Shown here: positions 28,877 to 38,065 of the stretch, in pieces | Layout: each line of letters opens with the position of its first letter | How positions within the stretch are numbered: position 1 is the first letter of the stretch | DNA from: Acidobacteriota bacterium | GTDB lineage: Bacteria > Acidobacteriota > Terriglobia > UBA7540 | Direction of reading: 5' to 3' | DNA: 64,000 nt | Assembly: GCA_004298155.1 (NCBI GenBank) | Contig: SCRD01000028.1 | Span: 248,001 to 312,000 of the forward strand | Notes under the pieces: generated by a model | What the model was told of the DNA's origin: nothing | Databases searched by the model: none | Seen by the model: the letters and a program-made list of their open reading frames with translations, nothing else | Program-made: the position numbers and the translations under genes

Positions 28877-29536
28877 TTATTTTTGCAACGGCCGTACGGC
28901 AACTTCCTTAAAGAACACAATGTCATTATTGCTGTGGTTCTGGAGTCCGATGTAGCCTTCGTTGGGGCGGGGGCCACGGTAGGGTTCAAAATCGAACTTG
29001 CGAGGCGGCGCTGGCTGGCCTTCGGTATAATCTGTAACTTTGACGCCATTCACCGTGACGATCGTATGTGGACCATCGAGCGTGATCAGCATGGTGTTCC
29101 ACTGGCCCGACCCCTTCCCTGGATAGGCCAATGCCTTCGAGATGGAGTAAAGGCTTCCGGTAGAATGATACTCTTTGGTTTCATTACCTGGGTCATTGTC
29201 GATCTGAACTTCGTAGCCGTAATGGACGGGCATCCAGGGTTCGCGCGGCTTGATCGGAATTCGTATAAAAACACCGGAATTGTCATTCTTGTCACGCATC
29301 TTGTAGACAGCACGAATCTCGGAATTGCCAAACTTCTGCCCGGTATACCACAACAGCCCCATCCCACCGTAAGATTCGAGCATGCCATCAACCACCTTGA
29401 AGCCGCCCGGACCGACGTGCTCCCAACCGTCCATATTCTTCCCGTTAAAAAGCTGCTTCCAGCCGTTACTTTGGGCCATTCCGGGAGTTGTGAAGAGTCC
29501 AAGAATAGCAAAGCACAACAATAAGTATTTCACCAT
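28877..29536 (-). CDS. Secreted DUF1080 (3-keto-disaccharide hydrolase-type) protein
   Basis: 219 residues. A signal peptide (MVKYLLLCFAILGLFTTPGMAQS) precedes one DUF1080 beta-sandwich: WKQLFNGKNMDGWEHVG, DGMLESYGGMGLLWYTGQKFGNSEIRAVYKM, NSGVFIRIP, YEVQIDNDPG and GYIGLQNHSNNDIVFFKEVAVRPL are all typical. The family (PF06439) has been linked to hydrolysis of 3-keto-glycosides. GAGGTG precedes the ATG at 29536. First gene of a two-gene unit with the TIM-barrel gene, by direction of transcription. Confidence 0.9.
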   Translation of the reverse strand: MVKYLLLCFAILGLFTTPGMAQSNGWKQLFNGKNMDGWEHVGPGGFKVVDGMLESYGGMGLLWYTGQKFGNSEIRAVYKMRDKNDNSGVFIRIPIKPREPWMPVHYGYEVQIDNDPGNETKEYHSTGSLYSISKALAYPGKGSGQWNTMLITLDGPHTIVTVNGVKVTDYTEGQPAPPRKFDFEPYRGPRPNEGYIGLQNHSNNDIVFFKEVAVRPLQK

Positions 29537-30412
29537 TTTGCACCTCGATCTGATTGAGAGACGTGTCCTAATGTCTTAAGCAGAATCCCTTATTAACAGC
29601 GGGCGAGCAGCCATGCAGCCAATATTTGCAGCACGCCGCGCAAATTCAGCAGCCCGAAACGAATATCTTAGTTCTCGCGACTCGGTAGTGTAGCATACTT
29701 GGCACTCCACGCAAGTAAATGCGGAGGAAGTATTCTACCGATTCGCGGTGCTTCCACCGCTCGACTGGGCACTGCCAGAGGCGCCGCTGAGGGTCCGTCC
29801 GAATGCCAGCACGTTTGGAGGGTGGACTTCCCAGTCGTGGATCAGGCGGTCATGAAAGTATGGGATTGGGATAGCGCCGGGCATTGCCGGACCGGTTGGC
29901 GCAATAACTCATTTCTGCTGCGGGGCGGCATGCCTGTACTTAAGCGGGAACTGGATTGACCTTAAATAGTACAGATATTCCGGCCGCTGATCAAAGTGCT
30001 CAGATTCTGAAGCCGGGTGGAAACCGGGCGCTTGCGGAGTCGTCCACTCCCCTGAAAATTCTTGGGTGTCCTTACCATGCTGCCGGGGTCAGTGGCGATA
30101 GTCTCTTTATCGCTCGGATGCTTCTTATTCTTACGGATCAGCCTCCTTGATCGCGGAGTTTGAGAGAGATCCCCACTATGGTCCCCGTTTGCGTGTTCAT
30201 TTGTCCGCGGCCTCTGGCACTTTGGGCCGGTAGTGCCTCGTGTATAATCAAAGAAGGCAAAACAGCGACCAGGGCCGCCTGAGGAGACAAGAAAGGGTGG
30301 CTTGAGATGCGCCGAAACCAGATTCCGGGAATTTGTCGAGCAACCTTTTTGTCTGGAGATGTCCTCTACATAATTAAGCCCCAAGCGAAGTGGATGGGGA
30401 CCGGCACATTTA
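29537..30412. other. Long intergenic region without a convincing gene
   Basis: This 876-base stretch separates the divergent DUF1080 and LolA-like genes. Short open frames exist on both strands but lack ribosome-binding sites and resemble nothing I know. The only signal seen is the candidate promoter at 30221-30248. Confidence 0.6.
30221..30248 (+). promoter_or_regulatory. Candidate sigma-70 promoter for the LolA-like gene at 30413
   Basis: TTTGGG (30221-30226) and a perfect TATAAT (30243-30248) are spaced by 16 bases; a TG two bases before the -10 also helps. The -35 is weak. A leader of ~160 bases would result. Confidence 0.4.
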
Positions 30413-31741
30413 ATGGATAACAAGTCAAACCATCAAACAAGACCGTATCTCAAGTCATTGGCACTTCTAGTGGCGCTGGTTGGCTTTTTTGTCCTTCCAT
30501 TACGGGGCGCGCAGCCACTGAGCCAGGATGACATCACTCTGCTTCTGATTGGCGGCGCGTCCGAATCGAAGATGATCACGCTGGTGGAGCAGAGGGGCGT
30601 CGACTTTCAATTGACCTCCGAACTGATTCAGAAATTCCAGAAACAGGGTGCTACGCAGGCGTTGATTGACGCTATCGTTAACAGCAATCGTCAAAAAGCG
30701 CCATCAAATACGCCTTCTGCGACTGCAGCACCACGTAGCGTTTCGAGTGCGAATTCGGGGATAAGCCCTGAACTACCCGGTTCCGCTCCCCGCGTTTCAA
30801 ATATTTCCAATCCGCCTCCTTCGACTGCCCCGCCGCAGGATTCGAAGAATGCTGCCGTGAATCAGAAGGTCAATGAGGTAATGGCCGGTCTTGCCAGCGG
30901 TTCTGGGCAGGCCGGCGAAGGCGAGGCTCCGCCGCCTCTGGCGCCAGGATCAAAACAGGCAGCAGAGGCCCTTTCACCTAACCTGAGCGATCCCAGCCCT
31001 GCCGAGATCCAGAATATCATTCACGCCTTTGCAGCCAAGGAACTGATGTTCAAAGAGGCCAGAGATAATTACACGTATCGCCAGATTAATAAGGTTGAAA
31101 CGCTGGACGCGGACGGCAAGGTCAACGGTTACTGGCAACAGAATTGGGATATTCTCTTTGACGACCAGGGTCATCGAATTGAAAAGGTCACGTATGCGCC
31201 TCCCGGAACGCTGCAGGGTGTATTGATGACGGAGCAGGACCTGGATGCGATGCGCAGCATCCAGCCTTTCGTGCTCACAAGCAATGAGCTTGATGAATAC
31301 GACATCAAGTATCTCGGTCACGTGAAAGTGGATTACATTACGGCCTATGTTTTCTCTATCCGTCCAAAGGTAATCCAGAAGCGCCGCCAGTATTTCCAGG
31401 GTGTGATATGGGTGGATGACCGCGATCTGCAGATTGTCAAAACGGAAGGTCGGCAGGTCCCTGAGATTCGAAACAAGAACGGTGAAAATCTTTTCCCGCG
31501 GTTTAAAACCTGGCGGCAGCAGATCGACGGCAAATTCTGGTTTCCAACATTCACCCTGGCGGAGGACACTCTTTATTTCCCATCGGGGCCTGTCCGGATT
31601 AAAGAGGTCATTCGCTATACGGATTACAAGCAGTTTAAGTCAAGTTCTGTGATCAAGGCTGTTCAGGCAATTGATCCGGGCAAGTCAGTGCCGGTGCCGA
31701 ATAGTGCCCCGCCACCACCTGATTCCACTCCAAAGAATTAG
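30413..31741 (+). CDS. Exported protein with LolA-like C-terminal domain
   Basis: 442 residues. A hydrophobic signal segment lies at ~15-33 (LALLVALVGFFVLPLRGAQ). Residues ~35-90 form a helical pair (LSQDDITLLLIGGASESKMITLVEQRG, LIQKFQKQGATQALIDAIV), then a long Pro/Ser/Ala linker (~95-195). The C-terminal ~240 residues have the pattern of LolA/LolB-like outer-membrane sorting folds (RDNYTYRQINKVETLDADG, WVDDRDLQIVKTEGRQVPE, FPRFKTWRQQIDGKFWFPTFTLAED). Probably periplasmic. Divergent from the DUF1080 gene and upstream of the trmJ-like gene. Confidence 0.75.
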   Translation: MDNKSNHQTRPYLKSLALLVALVGFFVLPLRGAQPLSQDDITLLLIGGASESKMITLVEQRGVDFQLTSELIQKFQKQGATQALIDAIVNSNRQKAPSNTPSATAAPRSVSSANSGISPELPGSAPRVSNISNPPPSTAPPQDSKNAAVNQKVNEVMAGLASGSGQAGEGEAPPPLAPGSKQAAEALSPNLSDPSPAEIQNIIHAFAAKELMFKEARDNYTYRQINKVETLDADGKVNGYWQQNWDILFDDQGHRIEKVTYAPPGTLQGVLMTEQDLDAMRSIQPFVLTSNELDEYDIKYLGHVKVDYITAYVFSIRPKVIQKRRQYFQGVIWVDDRDLQIVKTEGRQVPEIRNKNGENLFPRFKTWRQQIDGKFWFPTFTLAEDTLYFPSGPVRIKEVIRYTDYKQFKSSSVIKAVQAIDPGKSVPVPNSAPPPPDSTPKN

Positions 31742-31785
31742 CTTAGTTCAATGGGTTGGTCAATTCTGCTGGTAAAATCTCGTTC

Positions 31786-32562
31786 ATGAAAACATCTGGA
31801 GCGAATTGGCGCATTGTGCTGGTGCGGCCGCGCAACCCGCTCAATATCGGCGCCGCGGCCCGCGCAATGGCCAACTTTGGTTTTGATGACCTGGTGGTGG
31901 TTTGTCCCTTTGACCCTGTATGGAGAGAAGCCCGTTCGGCCGTCGGTGCTGGCCATGTTCTTAAAGCTGCACGCATGGCAGACCATCTTCCGGAAGCAAT
32001 TAGCGACTGTCATTTCGTGGTGGGAACCACAACCGGCTCGCGAAGAAATCTTGATCGGGACCCAGTCCCGCTCACAGAACTCACGGCACCTGCTTTGAAG
32101 GTTCCCTCCCGGACACGCGCTGCCGTGTTGTTCGGTTCTGAAAAGACAGGCCTATTGAATGATCATTTGAGTTACTGCCACATGCTGGTACGGATTCCCA
32201 CAACCGCAGGCTGCCCCTCGATGAACCTGGGACAATCCGTGGCAGTTTTCTGTTATGAACTGGCGCGTGCTGCAGGGTTTTCCCGGGCCGCTGCCACTGG
32301 GCGCGTGCACTCCTCGTTGCCGGCAAACATCCAGGCGCTTGACCACGTTCTTGACCGTGCCGCCAGACTCCTGGACCTTTCGGGGTATTTCAAGCCAAAG
32401 GGAAAGCAGGCGCAGCTTCTGAAGCTTCGTCGGCTGGTGCTTGACCTTGGATTGAGCAATCACGATGTGCGCGTACTTGGTGGCATCCTCGCGCAGTTGG
32501 AATGGAAGCTGAAGACGGACCCGTCAATCGGCAAAGGAGACCGCCTTGGTGGGGAAGATTAA
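31786..32562 (+). CDS. TrmJ-like SPOUT tRNA/rRNA methyltransferase
   Basis: About 258 residues. The N-terminal SPOUT domain shows motif 1 ([24 protein letters not shown]), motif 2 ([16 protein letters not shown]) and motif 3 ([23 protein letters not shown]) of the TrmH/TrmJ class, which bind SAM in a trefoil knot. The C-terminal ~80 residues are a helical extension like that of TrmJ, which 2'-O-methylates position 32 of tRNA. The first ATG (31786) fits the family N terminus. It overlaps the convergent radical SAM gene by four bases. Confidence 0.85.
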   Translation: MKTSGANWRIVLVRPRNPLNIGAAARAMANFGFDDLVVVCPFDPVWREARSAVGAGHVLKAARMADHLPEAISDCHFVVGTTTGSRRNLDRDPVPLTELTAPALKVPSRTRAAVLFGSEKTGLLNDHLSYCHMLVRIPTTAGCPSMNLGQSVAVFCYELARAAGFSRAAATGRVHSSLPANIQALDHVLDRAARLLDLSGYFKPKGKQAQLLKLRRLVLDLGLSNHDVRVLGGILAQLEWKLKTDPSIGKGDRLGGED

Positions 32563-33590
32563 CTTTCTGGAAGAGTCGGCTGCAGTTCTCCGACAGGCTC
32601 GATGGGCTTTTCAAAACCAGGCCGGGTTTGGGGGTCACGCCAGTTGTCGAGCAGAGCGATATGCTGCACGCACTGAATGGTACAGCGTGGAGCGCAGGAC
32701 TTGACGGTGTGATACTCGTGGTAAAGGTGTTGGGGGGTGTAGTTTTCGAGAGGGATGCCGGGATAACCACGTTGCTGCGAACAGTAATGGACCAGACCGT
32801 CCTCGCAGACATAAAGGTACCGGCTACCTGCACGGCATCGCCAGGCGCGCGGGATGCCTTGGGCAACATACTTCTGATAACGATTAAAGCGTGAGTACGA
32901 GCGCTTCCCCATGTCCATAATGGTGCCGAATATTGTCTGTTGCTGCGCGCTTAGTGGACGCAACTGCCCTTCATGGTCGTGAATGACGCCGACCGTGGAT
33001 GTAAAACCGAGTTCGATCGCACGGCGCGCAACAGCGAGCGCATCTTCAGGATTGTTCACAGCACTGCCTAAAACAGAATTGATATTGACCTGAAATATCG
33101 CGTGCTCAGCAAGGAGCTTCAACTTCTGGTCAAGCACTTTCAGGCTTTTCTTTGAGATATCATCGGGCTTGACATTGTCGATGCTGATCTGTAGATGTTC
33201 AAGCCCCGCCTTGTTCAGAGAATCGATTCGCGCCCGCGTCAGCAGATAGCCGTTAGTAATCATGCCGGCAATCATGCCGCGACTGCGGATATGCTGGATG
33301 ATTTCTTCAAGCTGGGGATGGAGCAGCGGCTCGCCCCCGCTGATAGTGATGATACTTGTTCCTAAATCGGCCAACTGATCAAGCCTGCGAATCATGGTTT
33401 CAGGCGGCAAAGGTTTGGAAAAATTATCGTACTCGTTGCAATATGCACACGAAAGATTGCAGCGGCGAATAGGTATGACGTGTGCAAGGACAGGATGGCC
33501 AGTGGAAAGCAAAGCTCTTGTGATCACCCGCAGCTCTCGCCCTCTTGTACGAATAAACCGAGCTTTTCGCTTCAGAGCGACTTTATTCAT
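32559..33590 (-). CDS. Radical SAM/SPASM-type protein
   Basis: 343 residues. Cys44, Cys48 and Cys51 (CNLSCAYC) bind the SAM [4Fe-4S] cluster, [12 protein letters not shown] is the GGE motif, and GMITNGYLL and HLQISID the later strands of the barrel. The C-terminal part ([21 protein letters not shown], then CAPRCTIQC) has the Cys arrangement of a SPASM/twitch domain with an extra cluster. Such proteins modify peptides or small molecules. No precursor peptide gene was found next to it. The ATG at 33590 was chosen over a TTG at 33611. Confidence 0.85.
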   Translation of the reverse strand: MNKVALKRKARFIRTRGRELRVITRALLSTGHPVLAHVIPIRRCNLSCAYCNEYDNFSKPLPPETMIRRLDQLADLGTSIITISGGEPLLHPQLEEIIQHIRSRGMIAGMITNGYLLTRARIDSLNKAGLEHLQISIDNVKPDDISKKSLKVLDQKLKLLAEHAIFQVNINSVLGSAVNNPEDALAVARRAIELGFTSTVGVIHDHEGQLRPLSAQQQTIFGTIMDMGKRSYSRFNRYQKYVAQGIPRAWRCRAGSRYLYVCEDGLVHYCSQQRGYPGIPLENYTPQHLYHEYHTVKSCAPRCTIQCVQHIALLDNWRDPQTRPGFEKPIEPVGELQPTLPES

Positions 33591-33850
33591 GATGGTTAGG
33601 CGCCAGGACAAAACCCGCGAATGGTGGAATCAACGCTCCCATAGTCTACGATAATTTCTGCCAAACACGCCCTTCGGGATCGCAAAACCCCTCAAGCCTC
33701 CAATTATCTCCTGTTGAATTATAGATATACGACAAGACAGCGCATTCTGCAACAATTTCGGCCTCAAGTGTGGAAAGAAACGGTCGAACCGCAAGAACTG
33801 GTCTTCGATCGGTGGGAGCGGCCCGCTGCAAGCCGCCTTTTGACAGAGTC

Positions 33851-34573
33851 TTACATCCTGACCCGCTTCGCGTCTCTTGCGGCGTGGAGCTGAAAAGTGG
33901 AGGATGGCAGGTTGCGATTGACTTTGACGGAACTGTAACGGGCCACTGAGTAATCACCACCTGCCTCAAAAAACTTCTGCTGTACTGGAAGCCAAGATTC
34001 CTCGCTAACCCAAAGTTGGATTTTTGAAAGCTGTGTCGTGAGGCTTTCCCCCAAGGGAGACAATTCCAGAAGGGCAGTCGTGTCCCCCCCCAGTTGTTCC
34101 TCTTTCAAGTACTTCACGTCATAGACCTTCCGTATCGCTTTGGACTCGGTCCCGAACCCCAGCAGCAGAAACTGCTGGATCAGTTGAGAATGCTTGCTGA
34201 GATCAAATTCCTGAATCTCATTGATCTTTGGCTGGTAGATTTCTGCTTTGTCTTTCTTGAACAAGATGACTTTAGGCGCCGGCGCCTGGAAGTTAATCAG
34301 GATATCGGGTGTTTTGGCATTTCGAAAATACATCTGGCCTGATTCTGTGGCAAAGTCGTTAACTAGAACGGTCACCTTGGTGTACTCGATGTCCGCGGAG
34401 AGCGTCTTGAGGTGTTTAGCACTTTCGTTCATGTGAGAAAGTATTTGGTCGAGATCCAGGCGCTCTTTCCTCATTTTTGAAAAAACCGGCGGGACAGCCA
34501 CGGCCAGCAAAAAGAAAGGCAGAAGGACGCCAACACTCTTTGATTTAAATCTGGACATGCTCATAACACACAT
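33851..34573 (-). CDS. LolA-like periplasmic carrier protein
   Basis: 240 residues. The signal segment is at ~13-32 (SVGVLLPFFLLAVAVPPVFS). The mature part matches the LolA/outer-membrane lipoprotein-sorting fold (LDLDQILSHMNESAKHLKTLSADIEYTKV, GQMYFRNAKTPDILINF, KIQLWVSEESWLPVQQKFFEAGGDYSVARYSSVKVN). It probably ferries lipoproteins or lipids across the periplasm and belongs with the ABC genes transcribed upstream of it. ATGs at residues 4 and 6 are also possible starts. Confidence 0.8.
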   Translation of the reverse strand: MCVMSMSRFKSKSVGVLLPFFLLAVAVPPVFSKMRKERLDLDQILSHMNESAKHLKTLSADIEYTKVTVLVNDFATESGQMYFRNAKTPDILINFQAPAPKVILFKKDKAEIYQPKINEIQEFDLSKHSQLIQQFLLLGFGTESKAIRKVYDVKYLKEEQLGGDTTALLELSPLGESLTTQLSKIQLWVSEESWLPVQQKFFEAGGDYSVARYSSVKVNRNLPSSTFQLHAARDAKRVRM

Positions 34574-34619
34574 TGGGTCTGCTTGTTAAGATTCCTCCCT
34601 GCACTCGAGAGATGCCTTT

Positions 34620-35081
34620 TCAGCGTTCCACCGCGACGGTGTAGCCGAGAATTACATCCCCTGTTCCCAGGATCGGCTTGATGGATTTTATTTCGAAAGG
34701 CGGCGTGACGCGTTGGTGGAGCAACTGGCGGACGGCATCGTTAAAGGGAATTTGCCCAAGTGATTCCACAAGCCTGGCATCCAGTTGATATACCCACACT
34801 CTGTCCGTATGGCTCACTTCAACAATGCCCTGCACATGCCGTAAATCGCTTAACTGGAGACGAGGACGATCGTGGAACCATCGGATCGGAGTAAGAAAAA
34901 TGAAGGCCAGAATAAGCACACAAATGATGTCATACTGCCAGCTGCCCCGCTCATACGACCAAAAGATCGCTCGCTTGATAATCAGTCTGGTTTTGAAGCC
35001 CAATGACGAGTGTTCGCTATCCGCCCCCCGGCTGCGGGGGCGCGGAACGGTTGGTTCGTCGAACTCAGTGCCGGGTGCCAT
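34620..35081 (-). CDS. Single-pass membrane protein of the Lol-like cluster
   Basis: About 153 residues. An N-terminal polar tail (~55 residues) is followed by one membrane segment (YDIICVLILAFIFLTPIRWF) and a ~90-residue periplasmic domain (LQLSDLRHVQGIVEVSHTDRVWVYQLDARLVE). I do not recognise a family. Position between the ABC ATPase and the LolA-like gene suggests an accessory envelope factor. The ATG at 35081 was chosen; a start at 35111 is also possible. Confidence 0.65.
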   Translation of the reverse strand: MAPGTEFDEPTVPRPRSRGADSEHSSLGFKTRLIIKRAIFWSYERGSWQYDIICVLILAFIFLTPIRWFHDRPRLQLSDLRHVQGIVEVSHTDRVWVYQLDARLVESLGQIPFNDAVRQLLHQRVTPPFEIKSIKPILGTGDVILGYTVAVER

Positions 35082-35123
35082 ACAACTGTTAATTGAGTAA
35101 GATATCGGCAAATGGCGGATGGA

Positions 35124-35795
35124 TCAATCGGATACGATCCGGCCGTCACGCATACGAACAATCCGGTCGCCGACAGAAGCCGCCTCCGGATTGTGGGTAA
35201 TCATCAGGATCGTCTGGCGAAAGTCCCGGTTCAGGTTTCGCAGCATATTCAGAACAACTTGAGAGTTTTCCGTGTCCAGATTGCCGGTGGGCTCATCAGC
35301 AAGCAGCAGCTTGGGCTCGCAGATTACAGCACGGGCAATCGCTACCCGTTGCTGCTCGCCACCCGAAAGCGCATAAGGTTTGCGGTCAAGCTTGTCTTTG
35401 ATACCCAGCATATCTGCCACCGAGTCAAACCTGTGCGGATTAAACCCATCACCCTGGATGTGCTGCGCAATTGCGATGTTGTGTCTCGCTGTCAGCGTGG
35501 GCAAAAGATTATATCGCTGGAAAACGAATCCGATTTTATGGCGGCGAAACTTAGTACGCTCCCCATCGTTCATCTGAAGGAAGTTGTTCCCATCCACGAG
35601 CACCTGCCCACCGCTGGGCCGGGTTAAGCCTCCCAAAACGTGCAATAAAGTTGATTTGCCACAGCCGGAGGGACCTACTACTGCGAGGAATTCTCCTTCC
35701 TGGACTATAAGATCCACTCCACGCAGCGCCGGAACATCGACTTTTCCGACTCGATAGGTTTTTGACAGGTTCTCAGTTGCTATAATCGGTTCCAT
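35124..35795 (-). CDS. LolD/MacB-type ABC transporter ATP-binding protein
   Basis: 223 residues from the ATG at 35795. Walker [10 protein letters not shown] is at residues 41-49, the signature is [14 protein letters not shown], and Walker B is [12 protein letters not shown] followed by a His-switch [25 protein letters not shown] is typical of LolD/MacB/FtsE-type ATPases that power mechanotransmission rather than import. It pairs with the FtsX-like permease upstream (75-base gap). With the flanking lipoprotein and LolA-like genes it probably drives lipoprotein or lipid extraction. Confidence 0.9.
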   Translation of the reverse strand: MEPIIATENLSKTYRVGKVDVPALRGVDLIVQEGEFLAVVGPSGCGKSTLLHVLGGLTRPSGGQVLVDGNNFLQMNDGERTKFRRHKIGFVFQRYNLLPTLTARHNIAIAQHIQGDGFNPHRFDSVADMLGIKDKLDRKPYALSGGEQQRVAIARAVICEPKLLLADEPTGNLDTENSQVVLNMLRNLNRDFRQTILMITHNPEAASVGDRIVRMRDGRIVSD

Positions 35796-35869
35796 ACAGC
35801 CAATTCTATTTCTGGTTCCCTCCGCTGCTATTTCCACAAAGATGGATTCCATCGATATCCAATAGCCTT

Positions 35870-36970
35870 CTACTCGTATGCCAGTGAATCCACTGGATCG
35901 AGGCGAGCCGCCCGTATTGCCGGATAAAAGGCGCCTATTAGTGAGCCCCCAAGAGCCAGCAGGCCGGCCCAGAGCGCCCAGTTTAATGTTAATTCAACGG
36001 TTAAAGTAGGGAACGCTGCCAAAATGACTTTCTTTGCCAGCCACGTCCCTCCGTATCCTGCGAGGATTCCTATAATACTCAGCAGGCCTGCCTCTCGCAG
36101 TATCACTTCTATGATATACCTTTTGCCAGCTCCCAGTGATTTCAAAATGCCGATTTCGCGGGTTCGCTCAGTGATTGTGGTGTACATCGAAAGAAAAATG
36201 ACCAGAAAACCGATTCCAACGGCTACAGCAATCATGGCCGTAATAAATGCATCCAACGCGGGAAGGTCATTCGACGTCATCAGTGAAACATACTCCTTGA
36301 CGGCAAGAACCTGGTGTGTCGGAAGAAGATTACGAATCGAGGTGGAGACAGACTGGATGTAACCTGGATCAGTGCATTTGATATAAAAAATCGACGCTTT
36401 ATCATGTGCGCCGGTGAGGTCCTGGGCCGTGGGCAAGGGGATGAATATCCGTGCTCCCATTCCATGCTCGACGATACCTGAGACACGGAAATTGTTGTTT
36501 AACAAATTCACTTTTTCTCCAACTTTCACGTTATTAGCCCGGGCATACCAGTCATCCACAAGCATGTCATACGGGTGTTCGAACGGCCCGCCCTTAAGGT
36601 AGACAAATCCTCCGCTTACCCCTTTAAAGGTAGGCATATCAACGCCATAGATGAGATTTATTCCTCCGCGAGTATTGAGAAACAATAGTACAGGTGTAAC
36701 CGCCAGAACATGGGGGATTTCAGAAAGACGATCACCGACTTGGACAGGCATTGGAGCCTGGGTCAGTCCGAGAAATAATGAAGCTCCCGGAGGCTGCACC
36801 ATGATATCCGCACCCACGCCCTGGACCCGTTTGGCTGTTTCATGCAACATGCCATGAGTCATTCCGACGACGAGCATGACCATCCCTACCTCTATGGCCA
36901 CGGCCAGAACACTCACGAGCGTTCGGATCGGCCTGTGAAGAACGTTCTCGAAGATCATCCTGTTGACCAC
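35870..36970 (-). CDS. FtsX/LolC/MacB-type ABC permease
   Basis: 366 residues with four membrane helices: one at ~20-37, then a large periplasmic MacB-like domain (~40-235), and three FtsX-type helices at ~245-270, 290-318 and 330-352. [32 protein letters not shown] is the usual C-terminal end with the coupling motif. The start is GTG at 36970 with GAGGGAG nearby; an ATG four codons later is an alternative. It works with the ATPase encoded just downstream, and its start is 13 bases after the lipoprotein stop. Confidence 0.88.
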   Translation of the reverse strand: MVNRMIFENVLHRPIRTLVSVLAVAIEVGMVMLVVGMTHGMLHETAKRVQGVGADIMVQPPGASLFLGLTQAPMPVQVGDRLSEIPHVLAVTPVLLFLNTRGGINLIYGVDMPTFKGVSGGFVYLKGGPFEHPYDMLVDDWYARANNVKVGEKVNLLNNNFRVSGIVEHGMGARIFIPLPTAQDLTGAHDKASIFYIKCTDPGYIQSVSTSIRNLLPTHQVLAVKEYVSLMTSNDLPALDAFITAMIAVAVGIGFLVIFLSMYTTITERTREIGILKSLGAGKRYIIEVILREAGLLSIIGILAGYGGTWLAKKVILAAFPTLTVELTLNWALWAGLLALGGSLIGAFYPAIRAARLDPVDSLAYE

Positions 36971-36983
36971 GATGCTCCCTCGG

Positions 36984-37889
36984 CTACTTGCTTTCGCCCA
37001 GTTCTACTACCGTTGAGTTCGGCGGCTTCTTCAACACAAATTTATCCGCAGGAATCGGTTGGTTGAAAGTGGCCTTTTCCACGGTGATCGAGAGCGTGTA
37101 GCCTTCTTCCGGGCGATTCAGCGTGATTTGAGTAGGATAACGGATTCCCTGGAAGTTTTGATAATCGTTATATTCGACACCTTCGATGAGGGCCCCTCCC
37201 GGTCCGTAAAGCTGAAGGCCCGATATATTCAGATTGGATCTGTCAAACCACACTTTCCGATTCAGGCCCAGCTCGCCCGATTTGTTTGGCTCAACAATGT
37301 TGAGGACATAATAATACTGACCGGTGGATGCGTGGACCTCCTCATTGAAAAACTTCTCTTTTGTTTCGTCGACGGCTGGAATGACCAACGCATCCAGGAT
37401 ATGGGAAGGCCTGAGGTTTTCCAGGGGCTGCTTGGGTGACCCTCGATAGTTGACGTCTCCCACAATGAACTTATTTTTTGGAGGAATGGAAACCCAAAAC
37501 TGCCGTCCGTCGGAAACCATATCAAAGATCTCGGTCTTAACCACCGGCGCCTGCCCAAGAATGCGGATCATGGCTGGTTTCTCCATGAGGATAAAGCCGC
37601 CGACGGTCTGGTACTCATTGATGACTCCTGTATAAACTGAGCCTGTCGTCGGTTTAAACTCAACGGTCGCCGTCAGTGTACTGATGCCACCACTCCACGC
37701 ATTTACCTCCCGTACAAGCTCGGCAACAGTGGCTTGCCTGGGAGGAGCTGAAACTGACGGTGGAGAAAGGCGGATCCTGTGTTTAACGGCGCAGCCCCAT
37801 GCTCCCAAAATCACGGTTAGAAGCAGTGGAACAGCGGCGAAACGTTCGGTCAAAAGTAGGGACTTCCGGCATGATTCACACAAATTCAT
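36984..37889 (-). CDS. Lipoprotein with LolA/DUF4292-like fold
   Basis: 301 residues. A signal with lipobox-like LGAWGC places the lipidated Cys near residue 33. The mature domain (WSGGISTLTATVEFKPTTG, GGFILMEKPAMIRILGQAPVV, FDMVSDGRQFWVSIPPKNKFIVG) follows the LolA/DUF4292 pattern, with a C-terminal strand set (RYPTQITLNRPEEGYTLSITVEKATFNQPIP). First gene of the putative envelope-transport operon, 13 bases before the permease. It could be a LolB-like acceptor, but this is inference. Confidence 0.8.
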   Translation of the reverse strand: MNLCESCRKSLLLTERFAAVPLLLTVILGAWGCAVKHRIRLSPPSVSAPPRQATVAELVREVNAWSGGISTLTATVEFKPTTGSVYTGVINEYQTVGGFILMEKPAMIRILGQAPVVKTEIFDMVSDGRQFWVSIPPKNKFIVGDVNYRGSPKQPLENLRPSHILDALVIPAVDETKEKFFNEEVHASTGQYYYVLNIVEPNKSGELGLNRKVWFDRSNLNISGLQLYGPGGALIEGVEYNDYQNFQGIRYPTQITLNRPEEGYTLSITVEKATFNQPIPADKFVLKKPPNSTVVELGESK

Positions 37890-38065
37890 AGGTTAGCACA
37901 GGCAATAATTAGCGTCAATCCGCGCCTTTTGTTGCGGATGCGCAGATACTGCTTGCCCTTTTGCCCCGGTACCTTGCCTTTCGACTCGCTAGTGTTTTAG
38001 CTGGCCGACACTGGAGACGCGAACTAACAGGGATGATTAGGAACTTGGAGTCCGTCGGGGTCGAA

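Noticed and set aside
29699-29959. An 86-residue open frame in the long gap between DUF1080 and LolA-like genes
   Set aside because: It has no ribosome-binding site, no hydrophobic or domain pattern and no neighbours to support it.
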